Positions 1-7,455 of a DNA stretch of 64,000 nucleotides are shown in pieces. A model generated the notes under the pieces. That model was not told the DNA's origin. It did no database searches and saw only the letters and a list, made by a program, of their open reading frames with translations. The position numbers and the translations under genes are program-made. This DNA is from Allobosea psychrotolerans (lineage in GTDB: Bacteria > Pseudomonadota > Alphaproteobacteria > Rhizobiales > Beijerinckiaceae). Position 1 is the stretch's first letter; every line of letters starts with the position of its first letter. The stretch spans positions 1 to 64,000 of the forward strand of contig NZ_PQFZ01000015.1 of NCBI RefSeq assembly GCF_002917105.1, in the 5' to 3' direction.

Positions 1-100
1 GTATAACATGATCCATGGACGGTCCCCTCAGGTGATGCTTCGACAACCTCACCTTGGCACAAAGATGCCGATCGGGGGCCGTCCACCCCAACAGGGAGGC
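1..100. other. Possible end of an insertion element (IS110-like?)
   Basis: This edge segment has an imperfect inverted repeat: ggacggtccc at 17-26 can fold onto gggggccgtcc at about 75-85. No transposase is visible because the window starts here. Structured non-coding ends are known for IS110-type elements, so an element lying to the left is one reading. On the minus strand, a reading frame from about 196 to the window edge stays open but lacks a normal start codon. That frame may be a gene interrupted here. Confidence 0.25.
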
Positions 101-195
101 ATCGCGCGTCATCTCCTGGATTGCCTCGCGGAGCCTGTACTCGGGCTTGCCGACCCGGGTGCTCGCAATGACGGTAGTCTCGGCAATAAGCTCAA

Positions 196-229
196 CTTAG
201 TAGCACAAACGGCGATTTGTGCTACTAAG
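196..229. promoter_or_regulatory. Perfect 14-bp inverted repeat upstream of the nucleotidyltransferase gene
   Basis: Arms 196-209 and 216-229 are exact reverse complements (cttagtagcacaaa and its complement) around a 6-base spacer. The right arm ends 5 bases before the ATG at 235, and no Shine-Dalgarno sequence lies in between. It is either an operator covering the promoter/start region or an RNA hairpin masking the start. Perfect palindromes directly in front of a small-module toxin-like gene are typical of autoregulated operons, but no partner gene is visible here. Confidence 0.7.
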
Positions 230-234
230 CCTTC

Positions 235-1212
235 ATGCAGCGCATCCCGCTCAACATCCAGACGCTCTATGCCGATCTGCAGCAGCAGGTCGGGATGGCC
301 TCGTCCGACGAGGCGACGGTCGTCGCGACCACGATCGCGGGCGCGCGTTATCTGCGCCTTCAGCGCTGGGTCGGCGCGAGCCGCACGGTCGAGCATCTTG
401 GCCGGGCCGACGATCCCGCCGTCATCGCCCGCGCCGAGGCGGCGAAAGCCGAGATGGTGCGCCGGCAGGAGCGACGCCGGCTCGTCTCGACCTTGCGGCG
501 GCTCATCCCCGGCCCCACGCCGACGCTCGGCAAAGTGCTCGATGCCGTTGCTCATGCCGGGTTGTTCCGGCGTGGCGCAGTGCTGGTCGGAACGGCGGCT
601 TATCAATGCTATCCGCCGCTTCTCGGCGCGATCCTGCCCTCCGCCACGGTGATGACGCAGGATGCCGATCTCGCCACGGCCGACCTCGCGCTCGACGGCG
701 AGATCGCGGGAGACAGCATGATCGCGATCCTGCAAAAGGCCGATGCGAGCTTCGCCGCCTTGCCTGGACTCGATCCGAAGGCTCCGCCGGCGCGCTTCCG
801 CAATGCCGAGAGCTTCGTCGTCGATCTCTTGACGCCGCAGCGGCGGCGCTCGGATCGCAATCCGATGCCGCTCAAGGCGCTCGCCGCGGGAGCTGTTCCG
901 TTGCAGCATCTCGACTGGTTGATCGAAGAGCCCGTTCCAGCCGTCGCGCTGCACGGAGCGGGCGTGGCGGTCTCGCTCCCGCGCCCCGCGCGCTTCGCGG
1001 TGCACAAGCTCATTCTGGCGCAGAAGCGCGGGGCGCATGAGGCCGCCAAGAGCCGCAAGGACCTCGCCCAGGCGGCGGCGCTGGTCACGGCATTGCGGGA
1101 GGCCGCGCCATTCGAGCTGCAGGACGCACTGGACGAAGCGCGCGCGCTCGGCCGCGACGGTTGGGCGCGACCGATCGACCGATCGCTCTCTCAGATCGCC
1201 GCTTTGGCCTGA
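235..1212 (+). CDS. GSU2403-family nucleotidyltransferase-fold protein
   Basis: The 325-residue protein resembles the GSU2403 nucleotidyltransferase-fold family (NTP_transf_8, PF12281). Around residues 118-150 it shows a VLVGTAAYQCY segment followed by TQDADLA. This pairs a Gly-rich loop with a D-x-D motif, the arrangement used for metal and nucleotide binding in polymerase-beta-like nucleotidyltransferases. The N-terminal 110 residues are helical and basic. The family is functionally uncharacterised, though related folds include MNT and AbiEii toxins. The start at 235 immediately follows a perfect palindrome and has no SD. It stands alone and converges on azoR. The family call is fairly secure; any toxin role is inference. 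Confidence 0.7.
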   Translation: MQRIPLNIQTLYADLQQQVGMASSDEATVVATTIAGARYLRLQRWVGASRTVEHLGRADDPAVIARAEAAKAEMVRRQERRRLVSTLRRLIPGPTPTLGKVLDAVAHAGLFRRGAVLVGTAAYQCYPPLLGAILPSATVMTQDADLATADLALDGEIAGDSMIAILQKADASFAALPGLDPKAPPARFRNAESFVVDLLTPQRRRSDRNPMPLKALAAGAVPLQHLDWLIEEPVPAVALHGAGVAVSLPRPARFAVHKLILAQKRGAHEAAKSRKDLAQAAALVTALREAAPFELQDALDEARALGRDGWARPIDRSLSQIAALA

Positions 1213-1237
1213 GCAGGCGGTGAGGGCGGAGTGGGTT

Positions 1238-1861
1238 TCACGCCGCCTTCGGCAGGGTCGGCTTGAGCGCAGCCGCAGTCTCCTGCGCGCTCGCCAGCGC
1301 GGCCTTGCGGTGCTCGGGGCTGAAGGCGATGCCCTCGGCGCGGACGAATTCGACATCGCTGATGCCGATGAAGCCGAACACGGCGCGCAGATAGGGCTCC
1401 TGGAAATCGTTCGGCGCTGCGGGCGCGCCTGGTGAATAGATGTTGCCGCGCGCGACGGCGATGATGACGCGCTTGCCGCCGGCCAGGCCCTGGGGGCCGT
1501 TTTCCGAATAGCTGAAGGTCTTGCCGCGGACGGCGATGCGATCGATCCAGGCCTTGAGCTGGGTCGAGATGGTGAAGTTGTACATCGGCGCGCCGATCAC
1601 GACGATATCGGCGGCGAGGAACTCGTCCATGATCGCCGTGCTGGTGGCGACCTCCTGCTGGAGCGCCTCAAAGCCCGGCGCGCCGGCGGCTGCGGCGAGA
1701 TAGGCGCCGGAAAGATGCGGAATGGGGTCGGCGGCAAGGTCGCGATAGGTCACGTCGAGGCTCGGATCGGCCTGGCGCAGGCGGGCGACGATGGCTGCCG
1801 AAACCTCGCGGCTGGCGGAGTTGTCGCCGAGGATGCTGGAGTCGAGATGAAGCAGTTTCAT
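1238..1861 (-). CDS. azoR: FMN-dependent NADH-azoreductase (AcpD family)
   Basis: This 207-residue flavodoxin-fold oxidoreductase should reduce quinones and azo compounds with NAD(P)H via FMN. The N-terminal phosphate-binding loop (LDSSILGDNSAS, residues 6-17) and the PMYNF FMN motif (92-96) are both present, and the length is normal for the family. The start at 1861 is preceded by AGAGG at 8 bases. The longer upstream frame is not protein-like. It is transcribed divergently from an HxlR regulator with only 76 bases between them, an arrangement typical of quinone/electrophile-sensing regulators and their reductases. The regulatory link is inferred. Confidence 0.92.
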   Translation of the reverse strand: MKLLHLDSSILGDNSASREVSAAIVARLRQADPSLDVTYRDLAADPIPHLSGAYLAAAAGAPGFEALQQEVATSTAIMDEFLAADIVVIGAPMYNFTISTQLKAWIDRIAVRGKTFSYSENGPQGLAGGKRVIIAVARGNIYSPGAPAAPNDFQEPYLRAVFGFIGISDVEFVRAEGIAFSPEHRKAALASAQETAAALKPTLPKAA

Positions 1862-1937
1862 GAGAAGCCTCTTTGGTATATGTTTGATACTGAGGCTATG
1901 TACGAGCCTGTCTAAATCGCGACAAGGAGGCACATTT
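1862..1937. promoter_or_regulatory. Divergent promoter region azoR / HxlR regulator
   Basis: Seventy-six bases separate the two divergent starts and must hold both promoters. A short imperfect dyad, GTAT-N7-ATAC (1876-1890), lies in the AT-richer centre and is a candidate HxlR operator. The SD of the regulator (AAGGAGG, 1924-1930) is at the right edge. Confidence 0.45.
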
Positions 1938-2357
1938 TTGGAACAGGGGCACACGGATGTGACCGATAGCTGCCGCGTCGTGGCACCGATCCTGAACCGC
2001 ATCGGCGACAAATGGACCGTCCAGGTCGTCCGCCTGCTCGGCGACGGGCCGCGGCGCTTCAATGAGATCAAGCGCATGGTCGATGGCGTTTCGCAGCGCA
2101 TGCTGACCCTGACCTTGCGCGGGCTCGAGCGCGACGGGCTGGTCAACCGCACGGTGTTCCCGACGATCCCGCCGCGCGTCGATTATGAACTGACCGATCT
2201 CGGCCGCTCGCTCTGGCTGCCGGTCCAGGCGCTCGGCCTGTGGGCCTATGAGCACCATGGCGAGATCAGCCGGGCGCAGAAGGCCTTCGACAAGCGCGCT
2301 GGGCTCAGTGAGGAGCAGCCCCGCAAGATCGCAGCAGCGGGCATGGCCGGACGCTAG
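1938..2357 (+). CDS. HxlR-family winged-helix transcriptional regulator
   Basis: This 139-residue protein has the HxlR/MarR-like winged helix across residues 12-105. It begins with a CRVVAPILNRIGDKW segment and continues through a GPRRFNEIK recognition region to a YELTDLGRSL wing. HxlR proteins are small dimeric regulators, often redox- or electrophile-responsive. I chose the TTG at 1938 because AAGGAGG lies 7 bases upstream; the earlier ATG at 1860 overlaps the azoR start and gives an unrelated N-terminus. The divergent azoR is the likely target, and autoregulation is likely. The usual sensing Cys of the family sits near the N-terminus (the Cys in DSCRVV). Confidence 0.88.
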   Translation: MEQGHTDVTDSCRVVAPILNRIGDKWTVQVVRLLGDGPRRFNEIKRMVDGVSQRMLTLTLRGLERDGLVNRTVFPTIPPRVDYELTDLGRSLWLPVQALGLWAYEHHGEISRAQKAFDKRAGLSEEQPRKIAAAGMAGR

Positions 2358-2561
2358 ATCACGTCGCATTCGGACGGAAACCTCCGCATGCGGGCATTGC
2401 TCCTGCGAAAAGCCGGTAGCCCCTTTTCGCGCAAGGCTCCGACGCGTCTTTTTTGTTAATCTTCGGTCAACCATGCAGCTTGTGCTGTTGCATCCGGATA
2501 CAACGTCGAGATGTAATCGATGAATCAAGCAACCCTCGATCGTTCCGGAGTTTCAGGCCGT

Positions 2562-2870
2562 ATGTCCGATCCGATTATCGTCATCGCGCGAGCGCATGTG
2601 CTGGCCGAGGCGCGCGCCAAATTCACCGCTGCCGCGCATGATTGCATCACCGCCACCCGTCGCGAGCAGGGCTGCCTTTCCTATGACATGCATGAGAGCC
2701 TCACCGAACCCGGCCGCTTCCTGACCGTCGAGCATTGGGAGACACGGGCCGACATCGATCGGCACATGGCCGCGCCGCATCTCATTGCCTTCCTCAATGT
2801 CGCAGGGGCTTGCGTCAGCGCGCCTCCGGTGATCGAAGTGGTCGAACCGCGGTCCATCGACCGTCTCTGA
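2562..2870 (+). CDS. ABM-domain putative quinol monooxygenase
   Basis: A 102-residue antibiotic-biosynthesis-monooxygenase (ABM, YgiN-like) ferredoxin-fold protein. The family signature runs from the first strand (PIIVIARAHV) through REQGCLSYDMHES to FLTVEHWETRADIDRHMAAPHL. Such proteins are cofactor-independent dimers acting on quinols or aromatic polyketides. An in-frame ATG at 2520 would add 14 residues, but homologous domains begin at the strand encoded just after 2562. It follows the HxlR gene in the same direction after about 200 bases, so it may belong to the same quinone-stress group. The substrate is unknown. Confidence 0.8.
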   Translation: MSDPIIVIARAHVLAEARAKFTAAAHDCITATRREQGCLSYDMHESLTEPGRFLTVEHWETRADIDRHMAAPHLIAFLNVAGACVSAPPVIEVVEPRSIDRL

Positions 2871-2896
2871 TCCACCATCGTCACGGGTTTAACATC

Positions 2897-3631
2897 ATGC
2901 TGCGTGCCACCTCCGTCGTTCGCAAGGCTGCGGTCAAGGCGGACAAGATCGTCGAGACGCTGACGCTCGACCATGAGGATCGCAATCGCCGCCGTCTCGC
3001 GCTCAAGGGCGATGGCGGGCTCGACATCCTGCTCGACTTGGACAAGCCGACCGCGCTTGGCGACGGTGACGCGGTCAGGCTTGAGGACGGCCGGTTGGTC
3101 GTGATCAAGGCGGCCGCCCAAAGCCTGCTCGAGATCCGCGCCGAGAACCCGCTGCGCCTGATGCGGCTGGCCTGGCATATCGGCAACCGCCACACCCCGG
3201 CCGAGATCAGCGGCGACGCGATCTATATCGAGAACGACCATGTCCTGGCGGAGATGGTCCGCGGCCAGGGCTGCGCCATGAGCGCGGTGACGCGTCCCTT
3301 CCAGCCCGAGCGCGGCGCCTATGACCATGGCCACGACCATCACGATCACGGGCATGACCATGGCCACGCCCATGCGGCGGATGCCTGCGGCTGCGGCCAC
3401 GACCATCATGCCGGCCACGGCCATGATCATGCCCATCATGATCACGGGCACGACCATGCGGGCCACGATCACAAGGCCCATGACCACAAAGCCCATGACC
3501 ACAAGGCGCATGACCACAAGGACCATGACCACGCAGCGCATGCTCATGGTGACGACTGCGGCTGCGGGCATGACCACGGCCACAAGCATGGCGCCGAGCA
3601 TGGTCACAAGGGCCATAGCCACGACCATTGA
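2897..3631 (+). CDS. ureE: Urease accessory protein UreE with long His-rich tail
   Basis: UreE is the nickel chaperone that delivers Ni2+ to the UreFG(D)-urease complex in the cytoplasm. Residues 1-145 form the UreE N- and C-domains; the C-domain includes LMRLAWHIGNRHTPAEI with its conserved metal-site region. The remaining ~100 residues are a histidine-rich tail with about 41 His, two CGCGH motifs and three tandem KAHDH units. Such tails bind several Ni ions and are known in UreE, but this one is long and internally repetitive at DNA level. The start at 2897 matches family N-termini. ureF follows 9 bases later. Confidence 0.93.
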   Translation: MLRATSVVRKAAVKADKIVETLTLDHEDRNRRRLALKGDGGLDILLDLDKPTALGDGDAVRLEDGRLVVIKAAAQSLLEIRAENPLRLMRLAWHIGNRHTPAEISGDAIYIENDHVLAEMVRGQGCAMSAVTRPFQPERGAYDHGHDHHDHGHDHGHAHAADACGCGHDHHAGHGHDHAHHDHGHDHAGHDHKAHDHKAHDHKAHDHKDHDHAAHAHGDDCGCGHDHGHKHGAEHGHKGHSHDH

Positions 3632-3640
3632 GCGCCGCTC

Positions 3641-4318
3641 ATGTCGTCGGCCCATCTCCCGCTCATGGTCTGGCTGTCGCCGTCCTTCCCGGTCGGCGCC
3701 TTCGCTTATTCGCATGGGCTGGAATGGGCTTTCGAGGCGGGCGATCTGCACGACGCCGCGACGCTGCGGGACTGGCTCGAGGCCCTCGTCGTCCATGGCT
3801 CGCTGCGCAATGACCTGATCCTGTTCGCCAATGCCTGCCGCATGGTGGCAGCCGGCGGCGATGCGGGCCTCATCGAGACGGCGGAGCTGGCCCTGGCGCT
3901 GGCCAATTCGGGCGAGCGCCGGCTGGAGACGGTGACGCAGGGCAACGCCTTCATCGCGGCCATACGCGCCGCCTGGCCCTGCGAGGCGATCGAGCGCCTG
4001 CGGAGCGCCTGGCCGGGCGATATCGCCTATCCCGTCGCGGTCGGCGTGGCGGCCGCCGGTCACGGTCTGCCGCTGCGGCCTTCGCTGGAGGCCTATGGGC
4101 TCGGCTTCGTCGCCAATCTCGTCTCGGCCTCGGTCCGGCTCGGCATTGTCGGCCAGACCGACGGGCAGCGCATCACGGCGGGGCTCGTGCCGGCCTTGCA
4201 TGAAGCTGCGGCCGTAGCCGAGATCGCGACGCTCGAGGATCTCGGCGGCTGCGCCCTGCGCTCCGATCTCGCATCCTTGCGACATGAAGCCCAGTATTCG
4301 CGGCTGTTCCGCTCGTGA
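3641..4318 (+). CDS. ureF: Urease accessory protein UreF
   Basis: UreF (225 residues) is an all-helical GTPase-regulating subunit of the urease activation complex with UreG and UreD/H. The N-terminal LSPSFPVGAFAYSHGLEWA motif is diagnostic, and the C-terminal segment ending HEAQYSRLFRS is also typical. It is tightly spaced after ureE, and its stop codon overlaps the GTG of the next gene. No ureD lies next to it, so it must act with proteins encoded elsewhere. Confidence 0.95.
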   Translation: MSSAHLPLMVWLSPSFPVGAFAYSHGLEWAFEAGDLHDAATLRDWLEALVVHGSLRNDLILFANACRMVAAGGDAGLIETAELALALANSGERRLETVTQGNAFIAAIRAAWPCEAIERLRSAWPGDIAYPVAVGVAAAGHGLPLRPSLEAYGLGFVANLVSASVRLGIVGQTDGQRITAGLVPALHEAAAVAEIATLEDLGGCALRSDLASLRHEAQYSRLFRS

Positions 4319-4752
4319 TCATGGCGGTTGCGACGGCTCTGGCGCTCGTTCTGGCCGCGATCGCAGGCTTGCATGTCTATTGGGGGCTGGGCGGCCTCTG
4401 GCCGGCCTCGACCCAGCAGGGCCTCGTCGGCACCGTCGTCGGCGATGCGAGGCTGAAGCGCATGCCGCCGCCGCTCCTGTCCATCACTGTTGCCGCCGCG
4501 ATTGCGGTCACGGCGCTCTGGCCGTTGCTGCTCGCCGGGGCTTTCGCGGGCGTGGCGCCCCGCCTGCTGATTCAGGGCGCGGGCGTGGCGATCATGGCCG
4601 TGTTCTTGCTACGAGGCATCGCGGGCTATGTCCCGGCCTGGCGGCGAAAGCATGCGCTCGAACCTTTCGCCACGCTCGACAGGTGTTGCTACGCGCCTCT
4701 ATGCCTCGCGATCGCCGCAGGCTACGCGGTTCTGCTCTTCAAAGGATTGTGA
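4315..4752 (+). CDS. DUF3995-type small membrane protein
   Basis: The 145-residue protein has four predicted membrane segments (about residues 3-22, 53-75, 80-100 and 120-143) and a HVYWGLGGLWPAS motif after the first segment, as in DUF3995 family members. No function is established for the family. The GTG start at 4315 overlaps the ureF stop, implying translational coupling; an ATG two codons later (4321) is an alternative. Its place between ureF and ureG is unusual and suggests either a nickel/urea-related membrane function or simple hitch-hiking. Confidence 0.75.
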   Translation: MIMAVATALALVLAAIAGLHVYWGLGGLWPASTQQGLVGTVVGDARLKRMPPPLLSITVAAAIAVTALWPLLLAGAFAGVAPRLLIQGAGVAIMAVFLLRGIAGYVPAWRRKHALEPFATLDRCCYAPLCLAIAAGYAVLLFKGL

Positions 4753-4755
4753 TCG

Positions 4756-5388
<633 letters not shown>

Positions 5389-5501
5389 GGCCTCGCGGCC
5401 GCTGGCCTGAGTCTTGCTGGCTTCCCAGCCTGTCGACACCGGCGTAACACCTCCTGGTGGCGAACACTTGCGGGGGACATGCCGGCGCCTCCTTGCGGAC
5501 C

Positions 5502-6086
5502 ATGAGACCAGACCTGAAAATCCTGATCGTCGATGCCAATCCGGTACGCGCGGCCATCATCGATGAGGGCCTGCGCGAGGCCGGCTTCACCGATCTCGTC
5601 CGCATCGGCGCGACCAACGGGCTGGTCGCGGCCATCGAATTGCATGATCCCGACGTGGTCGTCATCGACCTCGAGGACCCCAGCCGCGACGCGCTCGCCG
5701 ACATGTTCCTGGTCAGCCGCCATGTCCGGCGGCCGATCACCATGTTCGTCGATCAGTCGGATTCGGCCTCGATCGAGGCCGCGGTCGAGGCCGGCGTCTC
5801 CGCCTATATCGTCGACGGGCTGAAGAAGGAGCGCATGCAGCCGATCCTGCAGACCTGCATCAGCCGCTTCAACGCCTTCCGCAAATTGCGCGAGGAGCTC
5901 GACGAGGCCCGCTCGCAGCTCGAGGAGCGCAAGACGATCGACCGCGCCAAGGGCATTGTCATGCGCATGAAGGGCCTGCCTGAAGACGAGGCCTATGCGC
6001 TCCTGCGGCGCACGGCGATGAACGAAAAGCGCAAGCTCGTCGACATCGCGCGCTCCATCATCACAGCCGCCGAGGTGCTGAAATGA
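5502..6086 (+). CDS. nasT: ANTAR-domain transcription antiterminator NasT
   Basis: NasT binds structured leader RNA of nitrate assimilation transcripts and prevents termination. Its 194 residues hold a receiver-like domain (about 1-125; the Asp of VVVIDLED at 56 sits at the usual acceptor position) and a C-terminal ANTAR domain (about 130-190, with DRAKGIVMRMKGLPEDEAYALLRR). It overlaps nasS by 4 bases. Established NasTS biology has NasS hold NasT inactive until nitrate or nitrite binds. Its likely target is visible downstream at 7295-7397. The start at 5502 was chosen because the longer frame to 5457 adds a non-conserved stretch. Confidence 0.93.
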   Translation: MRPDLKILIVDANPVRAAIIDEGLREAGFTDLVRIGATNGLVAAIELHDPDVVVIDLEDPSRDALADMFLVSRHVRRPITMFVDQSDSASIEAAVEAGVSAYIVDGLKKERMQPILQTCISRFNAFRKLREELDEARSQLEERKTIDRAKGIVMRMKGLPEDEAYALLRRTAMNEKRKLVDIARSIITAAEVLK

Positions 6087-7135
6087 CCCTGCACTTACGC
6101 GTCGGTTTCATGCCGCTGGTCGATTGCGCCCTCGTCATCCTGGCGAAGGACGAGGGTTTCGCCGAGGCCGAGGGCCTCAATCTCGAACTGGTGCGCGAGG
6201 TCTCCTGGTCGAACCTGCGCGACAAGCTCAATGTCAGGCTGTTAGACGCCGCCCATATGCTAGGCCCGGCGGCGGTCGCCGCGACGCTGGGGATCGGCGG
6301 CGTCAAGGCGCCGATGGCGGTGCCGATCGCGCTCAATCTCGATGGCAGCGCGATTACGGTGTCGCTGCGCCGTTTTGAGGAGATGGCGCGGCTTGGCGAT
6401 GGAGACATGGCCGATCCTGCCGTCTCCGCGCGGGCGCTCGCCGCCATGGTCGTGCGGCGCAAGGCCTCCGGTCTGCCGCCGCTGACCTTTGCCGCCGTAT
6501 TCGGCTTTTCCAGTCACACCTATCTCCTGTGTGAGTGGATGGCGAAGGGTGGGATCAAGCTTGGCGAGGATGTCCGCTTCGAGGTCGTGCCGCCACCCCA
6601 GACAGTCGAAGCTTTGACCAGCGGACGGGTCGATGGCTTCTGCGCCGGCGCGCCATATAGCGCGACGGCCGTTGCTGCCGGCATAGGCGCGATGCTGCAT
6701 TGCGGAGTCGATCTGCGCCGCAACTGCCCTGAAAAGGTCCTGGCCTGGCGCGCCGACGATGCGGAACGGCGCGCGGCGGCCGTCGCGAAACTCAACGCCG
6801 CGATCCTGCGGGCGAGCGACTGGGCCTGCCAGCCCGCTAATTTCGGCCGCCTCGCCCTGCATCTGTCGAAGCCCGATCGGCTTGCGCTGCCCGCCGATAT
6901 CCTGGAGCCGGTGCTGCATTGGGAATTGCTGCAGGGGGCAGGGCGGCCGCCGCGCAAGGTCGAGCGCTTCATCCGCTTCGACCGCGAGGCGTTGCGGCCC
7001 GATCCCGAGCATGCCAACTGGATTCTCGCAGGCATGGAACAGGCCGGCCAGATCATCCGCAGCCCGGAGATGACGGAGCAGGCCAAGGCGGTCTTCCGGC
7101 CTGCTCTCTTTGCGGGCAGCGGCAATCGCATCTGA
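6083..7135 (+). CDS. nasS: Nitrate/nitrite sensor NasS (NrtA-like)
   Basis: This 350-residue protein belongs to the NrtA/CmpA ligand-binding family but lacks a signal peptide: it starts directly at the first strand (LRVGFMPLVDCALVILAKDEGF), so it acts in the cytoplasm. Conserved features include the SWSNLRDKL and LDAAHMLGP segments and GRVDGFCAGAPY. It is translationally coupled to nasT, the standard NasT-NasS pairing. In known systems apo-NasS sequesters NasT and ligand binding releases it. Confidence 0.92.
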   Translation: MTLHLRVGFMPLVDCALVILAKDEGFAEAEGLNLELVREVSWSNLRDKLNVRLLDAAHMLGPAAVAATLGIGGVKAPMAVPIALNLDGSAITVSLRRFEEMARLGDGDMADPAVSARALAAMVVRRKASGLPPLTFAAVFGFSSHTYLLCEWMAKGGIKLGEDVRFEVVPPPQTVEALTSGRVDGFCAGAPYSATAVAAGIGAMLHCGVDLRRNCPEKVLAWRADDAERRAAAVAKLNAAILRASDWACQPANFGRLALHLSKPDRLALPADILEPVLHWELLQGAGRPPRKVERFIRFDREALRPDPEHANWILAGMEQAGQIIRSPEMTEQAKAVFRPALFAGSGNRI

Positions 7136-7140
7136 GGATC

Positions 7141-7182
7141 TGCGCATTTTTTGTGCGACTGCGGTTGAATTGTGCGGCGCAA
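7141..7182. promoter_or_regulatory. Candidate NtrC-type enhancer sites
   Basis: Two imperfect dyads resemble NtrC sites (TGCAC-type half sites): TGCGCA...GTGCGA at 7141-7158 and TTGTGC-N-GCGCAA at 7170-7182. They lie roughly 110-150 bases upstream of the predicted start of the sigma-54-like promoter, the usual enhancer distance. This is an eye-made match only. Confidence 0.35.
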
Positions 7183-7266
7183 TAAGGCGCGCCGCGACCA
7201 TGATCGGCAGGGGCGCGATACCTCTAAGCTGTTGAAATTCTAAGAATTGCTCCGGCTTGATCCGGT

Positions 7267-7282
7267 TGGCACGATCCTTGTT
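7267..7282 (+). promoter_or_regulatory. Sigma-54-type promoter of the nitrate assimilation operon
   Basis: TGGCAC (7267-7272), a 5-base spacer and TTGTT (7278-7282) match the -24/-12 consensus TGGCAC-N5-TTGCW except that the -12 GC is GT. Transcription would start near 7292, placing the first leader hairpin at the very 5' end of the RNA. This fits NtrC-dependent nitrogen control layered on NasTS. Confidence 0.65.
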
Positions 7283-7294
7283 TGTATCGAGTTA

Positions 7295-7352
7295 GCGCGG
7301 CCAAGGCTGCCCGCGCCCAATTTCAGATCGAAACGCACAGCAACGCCGCTGT
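7295..7352 (+). promoter_or_regulatory. ANTAR-target RNA leader: two hexaloop hairpins
   Basis: P1 pairs 7295-7302 with 7309-7316 (one C-C mismatch) and has the hexaloop AAGGCT. P2 pairs 7337-7341 with 7348-7352 and has the hexaloop AACGCC. Both loops carry A at position 1 and G at position 4, the signature of RNAs bound by ANTAR proteins. P2 uses the same bases (7342-7349) as the 5' arm of the terminator, so the two structures exclude each other. This is the expected NasT-dependent antitermination switch. Confidence 0.8.
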
Positions 7353-7397
7353 CGAACGTGCCTCACCCAGGTGCTTTCGCGCGGCGTTTTTCGTTTT
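7342..7397 (+). terminator. Leader intrinsic terminator (attenuator) before nrtA
   Basis: An 8-bp perfect outer stem (7342-7349 with 7381-7388) encloses an inner imperfect stem (7353-7363 with 7369-7379) and is followed by TTTTTCGTTTT ending at 7397. It lies 58 bases before the nrtA ATG and would stop transcription unless the upstream P2 hairpin forms. Confidence 0.8.
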
Positions 7398-7455
7398 GGC
7401 GGCGCAGACGAGTTCGACCCAGACCCCAGTTTTCAGTCCAGCAGAGAGGCGATCG

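Noticed and set aside
109..1356. Long minus-strand open frame over the nucleotidyltransferase gene
   Set aside because: Arg/Glu-rich shadow of the plus-strand gene; GC-rich DNA keeps antisense frames open.
3301..3631. CRISPR-like short tandem array
   Set aside because: The repetitive DNA is coding (UreE His tail) with no unique spacers.
3321..3818. Met/Thr-rich plus-strand frame inside ureE
   Set aside because: Off-frame reading of the His codon repeats, producing Met/Thr/Ala repeats.
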